The position numbers and the translations under genes were made by a program. The notes beneath the pieces are model-generated. The model worked only from the letters and a program-made list of their open reading frames with translations, was not told the DNA's origin and searched no databases. Below, piece by piece: positions 25,508-34,694 of a stretch of DNA of 47,261 bases. Position 1 is the stretch's first letter. Every line of letters begins with the position of its first letter. The DNA comes from an uncultured Pirellula sp. Its GTDB lineage: Bacteria > Planctomycetota > Planctomycetia > Pirellulales > Pirellulaceae. The stretch is from assembly GCA_903930765.1 (NCBI GenBank), contig CAIYZV010000056.1:1-47261 (forward strand). Reading direction: 5' to 3'.

Positions 25508-28198
25508 ATGGCAACACCTCCTGCACGCCGATCGTTTTCATGCGATCACACACAGATCTGTGCTGCCCGCTTGGGGTTGATCTTCATGAGTTTGATTTGG
25601 TGGTTAGGTGGGAATGCGCACGCCGACCCAAACGATTCCTCGTTACCCGCCCCGCACCTGCGGATCCTGCCGAGCGAACTCGTTGCTACTCCCCAATATC
25701 CGGCTCTGTTTTCAATCCAATACTGCAACGCCGATGGAACCATTGTCGATATCACCCGTTCCGAGGAAGTGACGATCGAGGTTCATGACACGACCATCGC
25801 CCGTCCAGCCCCCCCAAAAATTAGTGCCATCCAACCGGGCACCACGAACCTTACGATTCGATATCGCAATCTTGAGACCAAAGCTACATTCCTCTCCCAA
25901 CCCGACGCTCCCTCCACGTTTTCTCGAGAAGTGATGTCGGTGTTGACCCGCTCCGGTTGCAATCAAGGCACCTGCCATGGAAACCTGCACGGCAAAGGTG
26001 GATTTCGCTTGAGCTTGCGCGGCGATGATCCGGATTTCGATCATTACCGGCTCACACGAGAATACGGACAGCGTCGCATCGATCCGTGGGAGCCCGAGCA
26101 AAGTCTCTTGCTCCGGAAAGCCACCTCCCAATTAGCCCATCAAGGTGGTGCTCGATTTCACGAATCATCCCCCGAATTTGAGATCCTGCGAACATGGATC
26201 GCGGTTGGAGCACCCGCCTCGAAATCCCCCGAACTGATTTCGATCGAAGTTGTTCCCAAACAAATCCTGGTGTCTGGAAGCCAGCGCAATGCACAGATTG
26301 CCGTGTTGGCCCGATTCCACGATGGCTCCGTGCGAGATGTCACACGCTGGTCTCGAATTGAGCCCAGCACCCCTACCGGGATCTCGGTGGATGAACTCGG
26401 TTATGTCACTGCCACCAACAGCCTGGATGTGAGTTTAGGGGTTACTTACCTATCGGGTAGAACCGCTGCACGCATCGTCTTTCTCGAGGATTCGAAAACG
26501 ACCGCGCAGCAAGGCGACGGATCGCGTGCTTCCGCCGTGGATGCACATCCCATCGCGATGAATCCAATCGATGTGATTGTTCATCGTCAATGTGAGCAAC
26601 TGAAAATCACTCCTCAACCCAGAGCCGATGACTGGACGCTGATTCGAAGGCTGTTCCTGGTAACAGTAGGTCGCCTCCCGACAGCCGACGAATCCAACGC
26701 ATTCGCGCACGAAACCGACCAGGAAAAAGTCAATCACTGGGTAGATCGGCTTCTCGCAGATCCCGATTTCGATTTCATGTGGGCCATGCGCTGGAGCGAT
26801 CTGATCCGAAACGAAGAGAAAGTAATGAGCCCCAAAGGCACAGCACTGCTGCACGACTGGCTTCGAGCACAATCTGCGAGCGATCGACCAATCCGCGATT
26901 GGGTCGCTGAACTCCTGTCCAGTATCGGCAGTACCTACGACAACCCGCCCGCTTCCTTCCATCGAACGCATCGCGACCCGTTTGTCGCTGCCGAGTCCTC
27001 CACCCAAGTCTTCCTCGGCGTTCGCATGCAATGCGCGAAATGCCACAACCATCCCTTCGATGTCTGGAAACAAGACGACTACTACGGAGTCGCCGCGTAC
27101 TTCACGACCATCGATCGAAAACAAATCGATAACAAACCCAAGGATGAGTTGGACAAACACATCATCACCGGTGATGAAATCATCTCGTTGCTCGATCGAT
27201 CTCCCGAGATTCAACATCCAGGTCGATCTCGCAAAGTATCGCCGCAACCTTTGGCTGCCACACGCAACAAAAACATCCTCGCGACCACATCGGATACTCC
27301 CCTAACTGAGCCAGCCCTCACGGAGCCAGCCCTCACGTCGACCGTCCTGAACGACTTCGCGCAATGGATGACGCATGAGAACCATCAGTTCGATAAAAAC
27401 ATCGCGAATCGAATCTGGTCTCAGTATTTTAGCCGCGGCATCGTTGACCCCCCCGACGATTTTCGCGATTCCAACCCGCCGAGCAATCCGGAACTGCTAG
27501 CCTTCCTCGCCGAACAACTCAAGCAATCGAACCACTCGTTGAAAACTCTTTCCCGCTGGATCCTGACCAGTGAAACATTTGCCCGAAGTTCCGATGGGAA
27601 CAGCGCTCAAGTGACGTCTCTCGACCCATCGATCTATTTCGCGTCCTACCCCATCCATCGATTGTCCGCCGAAGTCCTGCTCGATGCGATCGCCGATGCC
27701 ACCGGGGTCCACTCCGAGTGGCCGAACGATTCTCCTGAAGCCGTTCGTAACACGCGAGCAATACGTTTGCCGGGTGTGCCCAAGAAGCGGGGGTTCCTAA
27801 CCACCTTCGGAAAACCAGACCGATTGTTGGTGTGTGAATGCGAACGCTCTAGCCAAGTCTCACTCGGTCAGTCGTTGGCCTTGGTCAATGGCAAAGAAGT
27901 ACGCGATAAGTTGACCGATGCCAAAAACCGAATCGATGCCTTGATCCGTTCTGAACGGAGCAACCCAGCCCTCGTCGAAGAATTGTTTTTGGCAACCCTT
28001 TGCCGCCCACCCTCTCCGAAGGAAATGGAACGGGCTATCCAATTGCTTGATTCCGCGTCGGATAAACCGCAGTCCATCGAAGACGCAGCCCTCGCGATCA
28101 CCCAAAACTTGACCGCTCCGCTCTACCAAAAGCGTCGCGCGCTAGAGGATCTGCTGTGGGCTTTGCTCAACAGCAAAGAGTTTGTCATGCTCCGCTGA
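25508..28198 (+). CDS. Planctomycete secreted DUF1549/DUF1553 protein with c-type heme-like motifs
   Basis: 896 residues. The N-terminus to about 39 looks like a long signal peptide ending Ala-His-Ala. A Big2-like Ig domain (50-125) is followed by a short cytochrome-like segment with C151-x4-C156-H157 and GGFRLSLRGDDPDFDHYRLTREYGQRRIDP. A second Ig-like part covers 240-320. DUF1549 (about 350-560) contains the canonical heme-type motif Cys-Ala-Lys-Cys-His at 509-513 followed by NHPFDVW. DUF1553 (about 620-890) contains NRIWSQYFSRGIVDPPDDFR. This family is abundant in planctomycetes and usually precedes a DUF1501 gene, as here with 33 bp spacing. The function is unknown; an extracytoplasmic redox role is inferred. 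Confidence 0.9.
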   Translation: MATPPARRSFSCDHTQICAARLGLIFMSLIWWLGGNAHADPNDSSLPAPHLRILPSELVATPQYPALFSIQYCNADGTIVDITRSEEVTIEVHDTTIARPAPPKISAIQPGTTNLTIRYRNLETKATFLSQPDAPSTFSREVMSVLTRSGCNQGTCHGNLHGKGGFRLSLRGDDPDFDHYRLTREYGQRRIDPWEPEQSLLLRKATSQLAHQGGARFHESSPEFEILRTWIAVGAPASKSPELISIEVVPKQILVSGSQRNAQIAVLARFHDGSVRDVTRWSRIEPSTPTGISVDELGYVTATNSLDVSLGVTYLSGRTAARIVFLEDSKTTAQQGDGSRASAVDAHPIAMNPIDVIVHRQCEQLKITPQPRADDWTLIRRLFLVTVGRLPTADESNAFAHETDQEKVNHWVDRLLADPDFDFMWAMRWSDLIRNEEKVMSPKGTALLHDWLRAQSASDRPIRDWVAELLSSIGSTYDNPPASFHRTHRDPFVAAESSTQVFLGVRMQCAKCHNHPFDVWKQDDYYGVAAYFTTIDRKQIDNKPKDELDKHIITGDEIISLLDRSPEIQHPGRSRKVSPQPLAATRNKNILATTSDTPLTEPALTEPALTSTVLNDFAQWMTHENHQFDKNIANRIWSQYFSRGIVDPPDDFRDSNPPSNPELLAFLAEQLKQSNHSLKTLSRWILTSETFARSSDGNSAQVTSLDPSIYFASYPIHRLSAEVLLDAIADATGVHSEWPNDSPEAVRNTRAIRLPGVPKKRGFLTTFGKPDRLLVCECERSSQVSLGQSLALVNGKEVRDKLTDAKNRIDALIRSERSNPALVEELFLATLCRPPSPKEMERAIQLLDSASDKPQSIEDAALAITQNLTAPLYQKRRALEDLLWALLNSKEFVMLR
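27308..27337. repeat. 15-bp in-frame tandem duplication
   Basis: GAGCCAGCCCTCACG at 27308-27322 and 27323-27337, identical. It encodes Glu-Pro-Ala-Leu-Thr twice in a linker between DUF1549 and DUF1553. Confidence 0.92.
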
Positions 28199-28231
28199 TC
28201 CCTTTTGCAAACACTCGACGAAGGTTAACCG

Positions 28232-29656
28232 ATGAACCACGGATGCAATGAGTTCGGACATATGATGATGTCCCGTCGCACGGCCCTCCGCGTCAGCGCG
28301 TTTGGCTTGGCAGGTATCCTCCAAAACCCATGGGGAGGGGCTCTTGCGAACTCGCCCGACACGGGCAGCACCGACACGGGCAACGGCTCGACGAACGAGG
28401 ATCGCCGAGGCAAACCGCGAGCCAAAAGCGTTATCTTCCTCCATCAGTATGGAGGACCAAGCCATATCGATACGTTCGATATGAAACCGAATGCTCCCGA
28501 TGGCATTCGAGGTGAGTTTCAATGCATCTCCTCGGCGGTCCCGGGCTCACCTGTCTGTGAGTACCTGCCTCGGTGGGGAGCACAACTGGATCGCTGGGCG
28601 CAGATTCGCTCGGTCCATCATGACATGAAGAACCATAATCCGGCGTGCTACTACTCGCTGACAGGGAAACGCCCACCCACCGACGATATCCGCCTTCGGG
28701 ATACACTGGAACTCTATCCCGCGTATGGTTCTTCGATTGCCAAATTCCTGAAGGGCTTCAACGGCGTTCCTTCCTTCATCGCCTACCCACACATCCTGCG
28801 CGATGGCGCCGTCTCGCCAGGACAACATGCGAGCTTTCTCGGGAAACAGTGCGATCCGTACTTCTTCCAAGCCGACCCGAACTCGTCCGATTTCGCCCTC
28901 CCCGAATTGCAACTACCCTCGAACGTCGATCTTTCTCGTCTGGAACGACGACGCGACTTGGTGCAGTGGATCGACCGCGAAGCCAAGTTGATTGAAAAGT
29001 CTGCGGACGCCCGAGGACTGGATGCGCTCCAAGAACAAGCGTTGCAGATACTTTCCTCGACCAGCCTGCGCGATGCGATTGATCTGAGCCGCGAAGAGAC
29101 CTCGCTGCGCGATGCTTACGGCCGAAACACCTATGGGCAGTCCTGCTTGCTGGCCCGCAGACTCGTCGAGGCAGGGGCTCGTTGCGTTACGGTCTATTTC
29201 TCGCAAAGCATCGGGGGCAAGGGTAGCGACGGCTGGGATACACATCAAGAAAACTTTAAGGACCTGCGCGAACGATTGTTGCCCGCAACCGATCAAACCG
29301 TACCTACGTTGATCTCGGACCTAGAATCGCGTGGATTGCTCGACGATACCCTCGTCCTATGGATGGGGGAGTTTGGACGCAGCCCCAATATCGGCGATCG
29401 CGATGGCAAAGGACGTGGTCACTGGCCCGATTGCTACACCGTCATGATGGCCGGCGGCGGAGTTCGTGGCGGGGCCATTCACGGTCTCAGCGATCCCAAA
29501 GGTGCGTTCCCCGCACGCGATCCTGTCGGCCCGGAAGATATCGCAGCAACCCTCTACTGGGCACTGGGGATCGACCCCCATGCCGAAGTGGCCGACACTC
29601 AAGGCCGCCCGCTGCCGATCTCGACGGGGGAACCGATCCGGTCGATTTTTAGCTGA
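28232..29656 (+). CDS. DUF1501 protein with Tat signal
   Basis: 474 residues. Residues 10-40 contain a twin-arginine signal (SRRTALRVSAFG), so the folded protein is probably exported by Tat; a second ATG (28262) or third (28265) may be used. The mature part has DUF1501 features related to alkaline-phosphatase/sulfatase folds: KSVIFLHQYGGPSHIDTFDMKP near the start, DGWDTHQENF, LVLWMGEFGRSPN, GRGHWPDCYTVMMAGGG, and a closing ATLYWALGID. It forms the standard planctomycete pair with the preceding DUF1549/DUF1553 gene. The aspartates and histidines fit a metal site. The substrate is not known. Confidence 0.92.
   Translation: MNHGCNEFGHMMMSRRTALRVSAFGLAGILQNPWGGALANSPDTGSTDTGNGSTNEDRRGKPRAKSVIFLHQYGGPSHIDTFDMKPNAPDGIRGEFQCISSAVPGSPVCEYLPRWGAQLDRWAQIRSVHHDMKNHNPACYYSLTGKRPPTDDIRLRDTLELYPAYGSSIAKFLKGFNGVPSFIAYPHILRDGAVSPGQHASFLGKQCDPYFFQADPNSSDFALPELQLPSNVDLSRLERRRDLVQWIDREAKLIEKSADARGLDALQEQALQILSSTSLRDAIDLSREETSLRDAYGRNTYGQSCLLARRLVEAGARCVTVYFSQSIGGKGSDGWDTHQENFKDLRERLLPATDQTVPTLISDLESRGLLDDTLVLWMGEFGRSPNIGDRDGKGRGHWPDCYTVMMAGGGVRGGAIHGLSDPKGAFPARDPVGPEDIAATLYWALGIDPHAEVADTQGRPLPISTGEPIRSIFS
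28356..28385. repeat. 15-bp imperfect in-frame duplication
   Basis: CCGACACGGGCAGCA followed by CCGACACGGGCAACG. It encodes Asp-Thr-Gly repeats in the spacer right after the Tat signal. Confidence 0.75.
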
Positions 29657-29662
29657 TACCAA

Positions 29663-30766
29663 TCAACCGAGGCAAGCGTCGATCGCATCTTCGATCAATT
29701 CCAAAGGAGCATCAACCACCGTTTCGACGTGACCGATTCGAGATGGCAGGATCAAATGCAGTCGCCCATGCGACGTTTTCTTGTCGAGCAACATCGCGTC
29801 CATCATCGCCGCATGCGACAACCTGGACGCGATCGCGGGAGCAATCCGGGTAGGCAAACCGAACCTCGCAAAAAGCTCGGTCTGACGCTCCAAGTCGCTT
29901 GCAGTCCACCGACCGAGCGCCAACGCCAACCTGCCAGCCATGGTCATCCCAATCGAAATAGCCTCCCCGTGAAGGTACGTTCCATACTCGGCCAAAGTTT
30001 CAATCGCGTGCCCAAACGTGTGCCCGTAATTAAGGATGGCCCGCAGGCCCGTCGTTTCACGCTCGTCAGCCGCCACCACCTGCGCTTTCAACTCACACGA
30101 TCGTTTGACGATTTCGGTTACTGCGCAATCGTCACGGCCCAAAATGTCGCTAGCCCGATCCTCAAGGCTTCGAAAAAAGGCCTCGTCGAGAATAACGCCG
30201 TATTTCACAACCTCCGCCAACCCGCTTCGGTACTCGCGATCGGGGAGTGAATCCAAACTCGCAGTATCGATCCAAACCAAACTCGGTTGCCAAAATGCCC
30301 CGATCACGTTTTTTGCTTCGGGCAAATTGATACCGGTTTTTCCTCCCACACTGCTATCGACCATCGCTAACAATGTCGTCGGTACCTGAACAAAACGCAC
30401 CCCACGATTCCACGTCGATGCCACAAACCCAACAAGATCTCCAATCACTCCGCCACCGATTGCCACCAGAACCGATTGACGATCCGCCTTGAGCGAGAGC
30501 ATGGTTTTCCATAATCGATCCAACTGCTCAACACTCTTGCTGGTTTCTCCACTAGCAACCGACACCAAGTGAATGCTTCGTGAGTCCGGCGCAATCACCA
30601 TGGCGTTTCGGGCGGCAAAACTCGCCACCGATTCGTCATGCACGACAATGATCTTCGAGCACTTCGGAACCGCATCTCGAAGCATGTGGCCAAATTCGCT
30701 TGCTACAGGACGCCCTATGTGGATGGGGTAACTGCGAGCATCGAGGGAAACCTGGAGTGTTTGCAT
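29663..30766 (-). CDS. aroB: 3-dehydroquinate synthase
   Basis: 367 residues, the normal AroB length. The NAD-binding segment (IGGGVIGDLVGFVASTWNRG, then PTTLLAMVDSSVGGKTGIN) and the Zn-binding NYGHTFGHAIE are intact, as is the EVVKYG motif. The enzyme converts DAHP to 3-dehydroquinate, step two of the shikimate pathway. It starts 55 bp after the RDD-kinase gene and is probably co-transcribed with it. Its stop lies 6 bp from that of the DUF1501 gene, so the two convergent genes are tightly packed. Confidence 0.97.
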   Translation of the reverse strand: MQTLQVSLDARSYPIHIGRPVASEFGHMLRDAVPKCSKIIVVHDESVASFAARNAMVIAPDSRSIHLVSVASGETSKSVEQLDRLWKTMLSLKADRQSVLVAIGGGVIGDLVGFVASTWNRGVRFVQVPTTLLAMVDSSVGGKTGINLPEAKNVIGAFWQPSLVWIDTASLDSLPDREYRSGLAEVVKYGVILDEAFFRSLEDRASDILGRDDCAVTEIVKRSCELKAQVVAADERETTGLRAILNYGHTFGHAIETLAEYGTYLHGEAISIGMTMAGRLALALGRWTASDLERQTELFARFGLPTRIAPAIASRLSHAAMMDAMLLDKKTSHGRLHLILPSRIGHVETVVDAPLELIEDAIDACLG

Positions 30767-30821
30767 GTGCGAGGATCAAAAGGGGAATCTAATATCAAAT
30801 AACGGTGCTGGGAAGTAAGAA

Positions 30822-32384
30822 TCAGTCCCGATTGACTGCAAGTACGACTTGGGAATGGCACAAAATATCGTGCAACGCTCGCCTGCCCTTGAGGACGAAC
30901 AACGTCATGGTGTTGATCACCAAAAACAAGGTTAGGAAGAACTCAATTCCTTGTGCCAAAGTCTCGGACCTAAGTGAAACGTAAAGTGCCAATGGAAAAC
31001 ACCACGCGAAGGCATTCCGAAGGACTTCACGTGGCACCAACTGTTCGCTGCGAGGGGGTAGCCCATGCTCCTCCACGATCCGCAATTGAAATAGATATCG
31101 CCCCAACGATCTCCAGCCTCGATATATGGCCATCAAGTACAACGCGGGGACGATCAGCGACGCAAAAGCGATGATCGGGATAAACAACTGCCAATTGAGC
31201 GAGTTTGCACTGGCGTAACTATTGATCGAAAAGATCGCGACAGCAAACGGCGCAATCGCAATCAGCAAACCGATTTGGTCTACGACAAAAGCCATCGCAC
31301 GCGGAGCATACCCGGCAGGCGTCGTACTAACCGGTGTGATTTCTCGTAGGTCGGTTAATAGAGCATCGTAGTCGGGGTAGCGGTCTTTTGGGGATTTTTC
31401 CAACAGTCGTTCGATCAGTGCTCGGAACTCATGAGGCACACTCGCAGGCCATGAAATGGGGAAATCGATGGCGGCTGTCAAATGGGTCTCCAGTCGCTGT
31501 CGGACCGTTTCACCCTTTAGCTCAAACGGCATCCGACCGAATACCAACTCAAATAGAGTTACTCCGAGCGCATACATGTCCGATTGAGGACTAAATCCTT
31601 CCCCTCGAAAAAGCTCGGGGGCAACGTACGCCGGCGTGCCAGCGATCGGAGTATCCGTCTCTGTCCCACTTTGGATCCGAGACAATCCGAAATCGGAGAG
31701 TTTGATTCGACCATCTCCGGCCATGATCAAATTCGCAGGCTTGATGTCGGCATGGATGATGTCGAACAACGCCGCATGCTTGAGTGCAGATGCAACTTGA
31801 ATGGCATACAAGATCGCCTCTTCGTAAGGGATGGCGCCTTCGCTCTTGAGCCTTTCGGACAACGTGGGCCCTGGCAATAATTCCATGGCCAGGAATGGCT
31901 CCTCGTCCTGGCGACCTACGTAGTAGATGGTTACCACGTTCGGATGATTCAGCCTCGCCTGCGCAACGGCCTCTCTCAAGGTCGCATCCAATCGAGAATC
32001 GCTGCACACATTGCGATTCTGCATGACCTTGACAGCAACATACCGCTGCAGTGACATATCGAGCGCTCGATACACCGCGCCCATGCCGCCCCCACCGAGC
32101 CTTCGGTCGAGTCGAAAGTGCCCGAATACTTTGTTGGCTAAGTCGTCTTCGGGGTCGACTTCAAAGTGATGAAACTCGTCTGTCCTATCCAGATCCGTGA
32201 TGCTCACTGTCGCGTTGATCGCGTTTTGGATGGCAGCGCCCGAGATCCGACGCAGGCACGAAGGGCACTGACCACCCTCCCGCGGATCTACCGGATATTC
32301 GTGACCGCAGACACAGTGGTACAGAGGTCCGGTATTTTGGACCGATTCGGTATCTTTTTGTGCTGTGGTGGGACTGGTTTGCAT
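30822..32384 (-). CDS. Ser/Thr protein kinase with zinc ribbon and C-terminal RDD membrane domain
   Basis: 520 residues from ATG 32384; a TTG 14 codons upstream also exists. Residues 24-43 form a probable zinc ribbon (Cys24, Cys26, Cys40, Cys43). The kinase domain spans about 92-350: Gly-rich loop LGGGGMGAVYRA, the Lys in VAVKVM, catalytic loop IIHADIKPAN, SDFGLSR and VAPELF. The catalytic loop reads His-Ala-Asp, so it is a non-RD kinase, which often differs in activation. Residues 360-520 are an RDD domain with about four membrane helices, ending in GRRALHDILCHSQVV. RDD domains may transport ions or solutes, so the fusion could let phosphorylation control a membrane activity. It lies upstream of aroB. 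Confidence 0.92.
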   Translation of the reverse strand: MQTSPTTAQKDTESVQNTGPLYHCVCGHEYPVDPREGGQCPSCLRRISGAAIQNAINATVSITDLDRTDEFHHFEVDPEDDLANKVFGHFRLDRRLGGGGMGAVYRALDMSLQRYVAVKVMQNRNVCSDSRLDATLREAVAQARLNHPNVVTIYYVGRQDEEPFLAMELLPGPTLSERLKSEGAIPYEEAILYAIQVASALKHAALFDIIHADIKPANLIMAGDGRIKLSDFGLSRIQSGTETDTPIAGTPAYVAPELFRGEGFSPQSDMYALGVTLFELVFGRMPFELKGETVRQRLETHLTAAIDFPISWPASVPHEFRALIERLLEKSPKDRYPDYDALLTDLREITPVSTTPAGYAPRAMAFVVDQIGLLIAIAPFAVAIFSINSYASANSLNWQLFIPIIAFASLIVPALYLMAIYRGWRSLGRYLFQLRIVEEHGLPPRSEQLVPREVLRNAFAWCFPLALYVSLRSETLAQGIEFFLTLFLVINTMTLFVLKGRRALHDILCHSQVVLAVNRD

Positions 32385-32452
32385 GCTGGGAATTGTACAC
32401 ACTGTACTCACGTTCGGCGTGAGCAATTCAGACTCACCCCAACCAACGATTC

Positions 32453-32480
32453 AGTCCTGTCACCTTAGTCCTGTCACCTT
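32453..32480. repeat. 14-bp tandem duplication
   Basis: AGTCCTGTCACCTT at 32453-32466 and 32467-32480, identical. It is in the divergent gap upstream of the RDD-kinase gene. Confidence 0.92.
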
Positions 32481-32490
32481 AGTACACCAC

Positions 32491-32529
32491 CCGGATTCCC
32501 CCCGAAAGCTCCGGATTCCCACGAAAGCT
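32491..32529. repeat. 20/19-bp tandem duplication
   Basis: CCGGATTCCCCCCGAAAGCT followed by CCGGATTCCCACGAAAGCT. It ends 5 bp before the start of the D-threonine-aldolase-like gene, so the repeat is in its 5' leader. Confidence 0.9.
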
Positions 32530-32534
32530 ACCGT

Positions 32535-33635
32535 ATGGAATGGCTACCCCCTCCCGACGACCACCCAACCCCCTCCCTGATCGTGCACGGAGGTATCGTC
32601 GATCGGAACTTGAGCCGCATGCAATCGTACTGCAATGACCACTCTCTCAACCTTCGTCCCCACACGAAAACCCATAAGTCGTTGGAAATGGCCAAACGAC
32701 AACTTGCCGTTGGGGCAGTCGGTTTGACGGTGGCCAAGGTCGGTGAAGCCGAAATCATGAGCCGCGTCTGTTCGGACGTCTTTATCGCCTATCCGGCCGT
32801 CGGTAGCCACCGTTTGGCCCGCATCGCCACGCTTGGCAAATCCCATCGCATTTCGATCGGCATCGACTCCCTAGCTGCCGCAAAATCACTGCAGGATGCC
32901 GCAGCGTCGCAATCTTGCAAACTCGGCGTTCTGGTCGATTTAGAAGTCGGCTTCTTCCGCACCGGTGTCGAGGATCCCAAGAACGCAATCGCGTTGTGCG
33001 AGTTTGTTGCTTCTCAGAAAAACCTCGACTTTCGGGGGGTGATGTGCTTCCCAGGCCACATCCTGCCATCCGCCGATGATTCGGTCTGGTACGCCTACAC
33101 GGATTCGCTCGCCAAGGTCATCGACCAACTCCAAAGCCGGTCTATCCCGGTTCCGATCGTATCCGGTGGATCGACTCCCTCCGCCATGCAATCCCATCGC
33201 AATCCCCTTCTGAACGAAATACGACCAGGTACGTATATCTACAACGACATGAACGAAGTCCGACTCGGAGTCGCGACCTTGGACGATTGTGCGGCCAGAG
33301 TTCTGGCCACCGTGGTCAGCACCCCGAACCGCAATAAATTTATCGTTGACGCAGGGAGCAAAACCCTCTCGAGCGATCGAAACTGCGTCGATGCCGACTC
33401 GGGCTTCGGATACGTCGTCGAATTTCCGGATGCAAAAATTTCACGCCTCAGCGAAGAGCATGGCGAAGTTGTACTGCCCGAAGCGAGCCCATCAAAACCA
33501 CCAAGGGTCGGCGATCGTATATGGATCATCCCCAACCATATATGCGTCAGTGTCAACCTTCAGAACTCGTTCTACTTGCTGCAACAGGAAACGCTCGATC
33601 AACTTCCCGTCGATGCGCGTGGAATGCTGGTTTGA
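32535..33635 (+). CDS. PLP enzyme of the D-threonine aldolase / D-serine dehydratase family
   Basis: 366 residues. The alanine-racemase-like barrel begins with TPSLIVHGGIVDRNLSRM, and the PLP lysine lies in RPHTKTHKS (about residue 45). GLTVAKVGEAE, the GVLVDLEVGFFRTG strand and the VSGGSTPSA phosphate-binding loop match the family. The C-terminal domain ends with WIIPNHICVSVNL, which supplies His and Cys ligands for the metal used by this group. Likely reactions are cleavage of D-threonine to glycine and acetaldehyde or dehydration of D-serine; the exact substrate cannot be fixed. There is no signal peptide. It is the first gene of a plus-strand series, but 187 bp separate it from the next. 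Confidence 0.9.
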   Translation: MEWLPPPDDHPTPSLIVHGGIVDRNLSRMQSYCNDHSLNLRPHTKTHKSLEMAKRQLAVGAVGLTVAKVGEAEIMSRVCSDVFIAYPAVGSHRLARIATLGKSHRISIGIDSLAAAKSLQDAAASQSCKLGVLVDLEVGFFRTGVEDPKNAIALCEFVASQKNLDFRGVMCFPGHILPSADDSVWYAYTDSLAKVIDQLQSRSIPVPIVSGGSTPSAMQSHRNPLLNEIRPGTYIYNDMNEVRLGVATLDDCAARVLATVVSTPNRNKFIVDAGSKTLSSDRNCVDADSGFGYVVEFPDAKISRLSEEHGEVVLPEASPSKPPRVGDRIWIIPNHICVSVNLQNSFYLLQQETLDQLPVDARGMLV

Positions 33636-33696
33636 GCTTGGTCGATGCATACTCGCACCGTTAAACGCCCTGCCAATCCAGCAGCAATATCAACAG

Positions 33697-33736
33697 CCAG
33701 CCCCACCGCTATGAAACCAGCCCCACCGCTATGAAA
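33697..33736. repeat. 20-bp tandem duplication
   Basis: CCAGCCCCACCGCTATGAAA at 33697-33716 and 33717-33736, identical. It is intergenic. Confidence 0.95.
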
Positions 33737-33822
33737 TACGTTGAACAAATGATGAATTGCTCCGCATGGAGTGGACCAAGGCGGATCGAACTGCAGCGGA
33801 CTAAACAGAACGGGACCTTATC

Positions 33823-34590
33823 GTGGTAAAAGTGACTGTCCTCGTCCCTGCATTCAACGAAGAAGGAACCATCGACAAGGTGCTGTCCAAGCTCCTGGCC
33901 CTTCCCTTGGAAAGCAAAGAGATCCTGGTAGTCGACGATGGGTCCACCGATAAAACCGCGGAGGTGGTCGCATCGCTGGCTGCACAGCATCCCTCAGTCC
34001 GCTTGTTCCAGCAACCGCGTAACATGGGCAAGACTGCCGCTATTGCTCGAGCCATCGCCGAGTCGACCGGTGAGATTCTGATCATCCAAGACGCCGACTT
34101 GGAATACGATCCCGAAGAGATCGCCGACGTGATCGCACCGATCATGAACGATGTTGCCGACGTTGTTTATGGAAGCCGCTTCTTAGTCAAGAAAGCTTCG
34201 CGCGTCCTGTATTTCTACCATTATGTCGCCAACAAATTTTTAACGTTGCTCAGCAATTTGTTGACCAACCGAAACATGTCGGATATCGAGACATGCTACA
34301 AGGCTTTCCGACGCGAAGTGATCGTGCCTCTGGATTTTACCAGCCGAGGTTTTGGACTCGAGGTGGAGATCACGGCCATGATCTGCAAAACCAACGCCAG
34401 AACCTATGAGGTCCCGATTTCGTACTACGGCCGAACCTACGAAGAAGGAAAGAAAATCGGGGTGCGCGATGGGATCGCTGCAGTCTGGTACATCCTCTAC
34501 TACAACCTGATCGCTCCGCTGACACCGTCCGGCCAGTCCTACATCCACACGGTCAACAACGCTTTGGCCAAACGACCTAAATCGGAGTAA
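33823..34590 (+). CDS. Family 2 glycosyltransferase, dolichol-phosphate mannose synthase-like
   Basis: 255 residues from GTG 33823. It shows the GT-A motifs VTVLVPAFNEEGTI, DDGSTDKT, QDADLEYDPEEI, GSRF and MSDIETCYKAFRRE, and the closing region YEEGKKIGVRDGIAAVWYI. It has no membrane helix. It is a paralogue of the enzyme at 12163-13044 but lacks that protein's 65-residue N-terminal extension. The expected role is synthesis of a polyprenyl-phosphate sugar donor for glycan or glycoprotein assembly. The stop codon lies at the junction of two 10-bp repeat units (34578-34607). Confidence 0.9.
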   Translation: MVKVTVLVPAFNEEGTIDKVLSKLLALPLESKEILVVDDGSTDKTAEVVASLAAQHPSVRLFQQPRNMGKTAAIARAIAESTGEILIIQDADLEYDPEEIADVIAPIMNDVADVVYGSRFLVKKASRVLYFYHYVANKFLTLLSNLLTNRNMSDIETCYKAFRREVIVPLDFTSRGFGLEVEITAMICKTNARTYEVPISYYGRTYEEGKKIGVRDGIAAVWYILYYNLIAPLTPSGQSYIHTVNNALAKRPKSE

Positions 34591-34607
34591 ATCGAGGTAA
34601 ATCCGAT
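34578..34607. repeat. 10-bp imperfect tandem repeat, 3 copies, over a stop codon
   Basis: TAAATCGGAG, TAAATCGAGG and TAAATCCGAT are consecutive. The TAA beginning the second unit is the stop codon of the glycosyltransferase gene. Confidence 0.75.
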
Positions 34608-34694
34608 CGCCCCCCAGCGACCACAGTTGGGTTTCTTGACGTGGACTTCGTTCTCGTATCGAATGAGTGAAAATCATCCTACGACTAGAAACCA

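Noticed and set aside
24988-25788. 266-codon plus-strand ORF crossing the gap before the DUF1549 gene
   Set aside because: It is antisense to the thioesterase and out of frame with the DUF1549 gene, with no domain; its middle part only reflects the 18-bp repeat.
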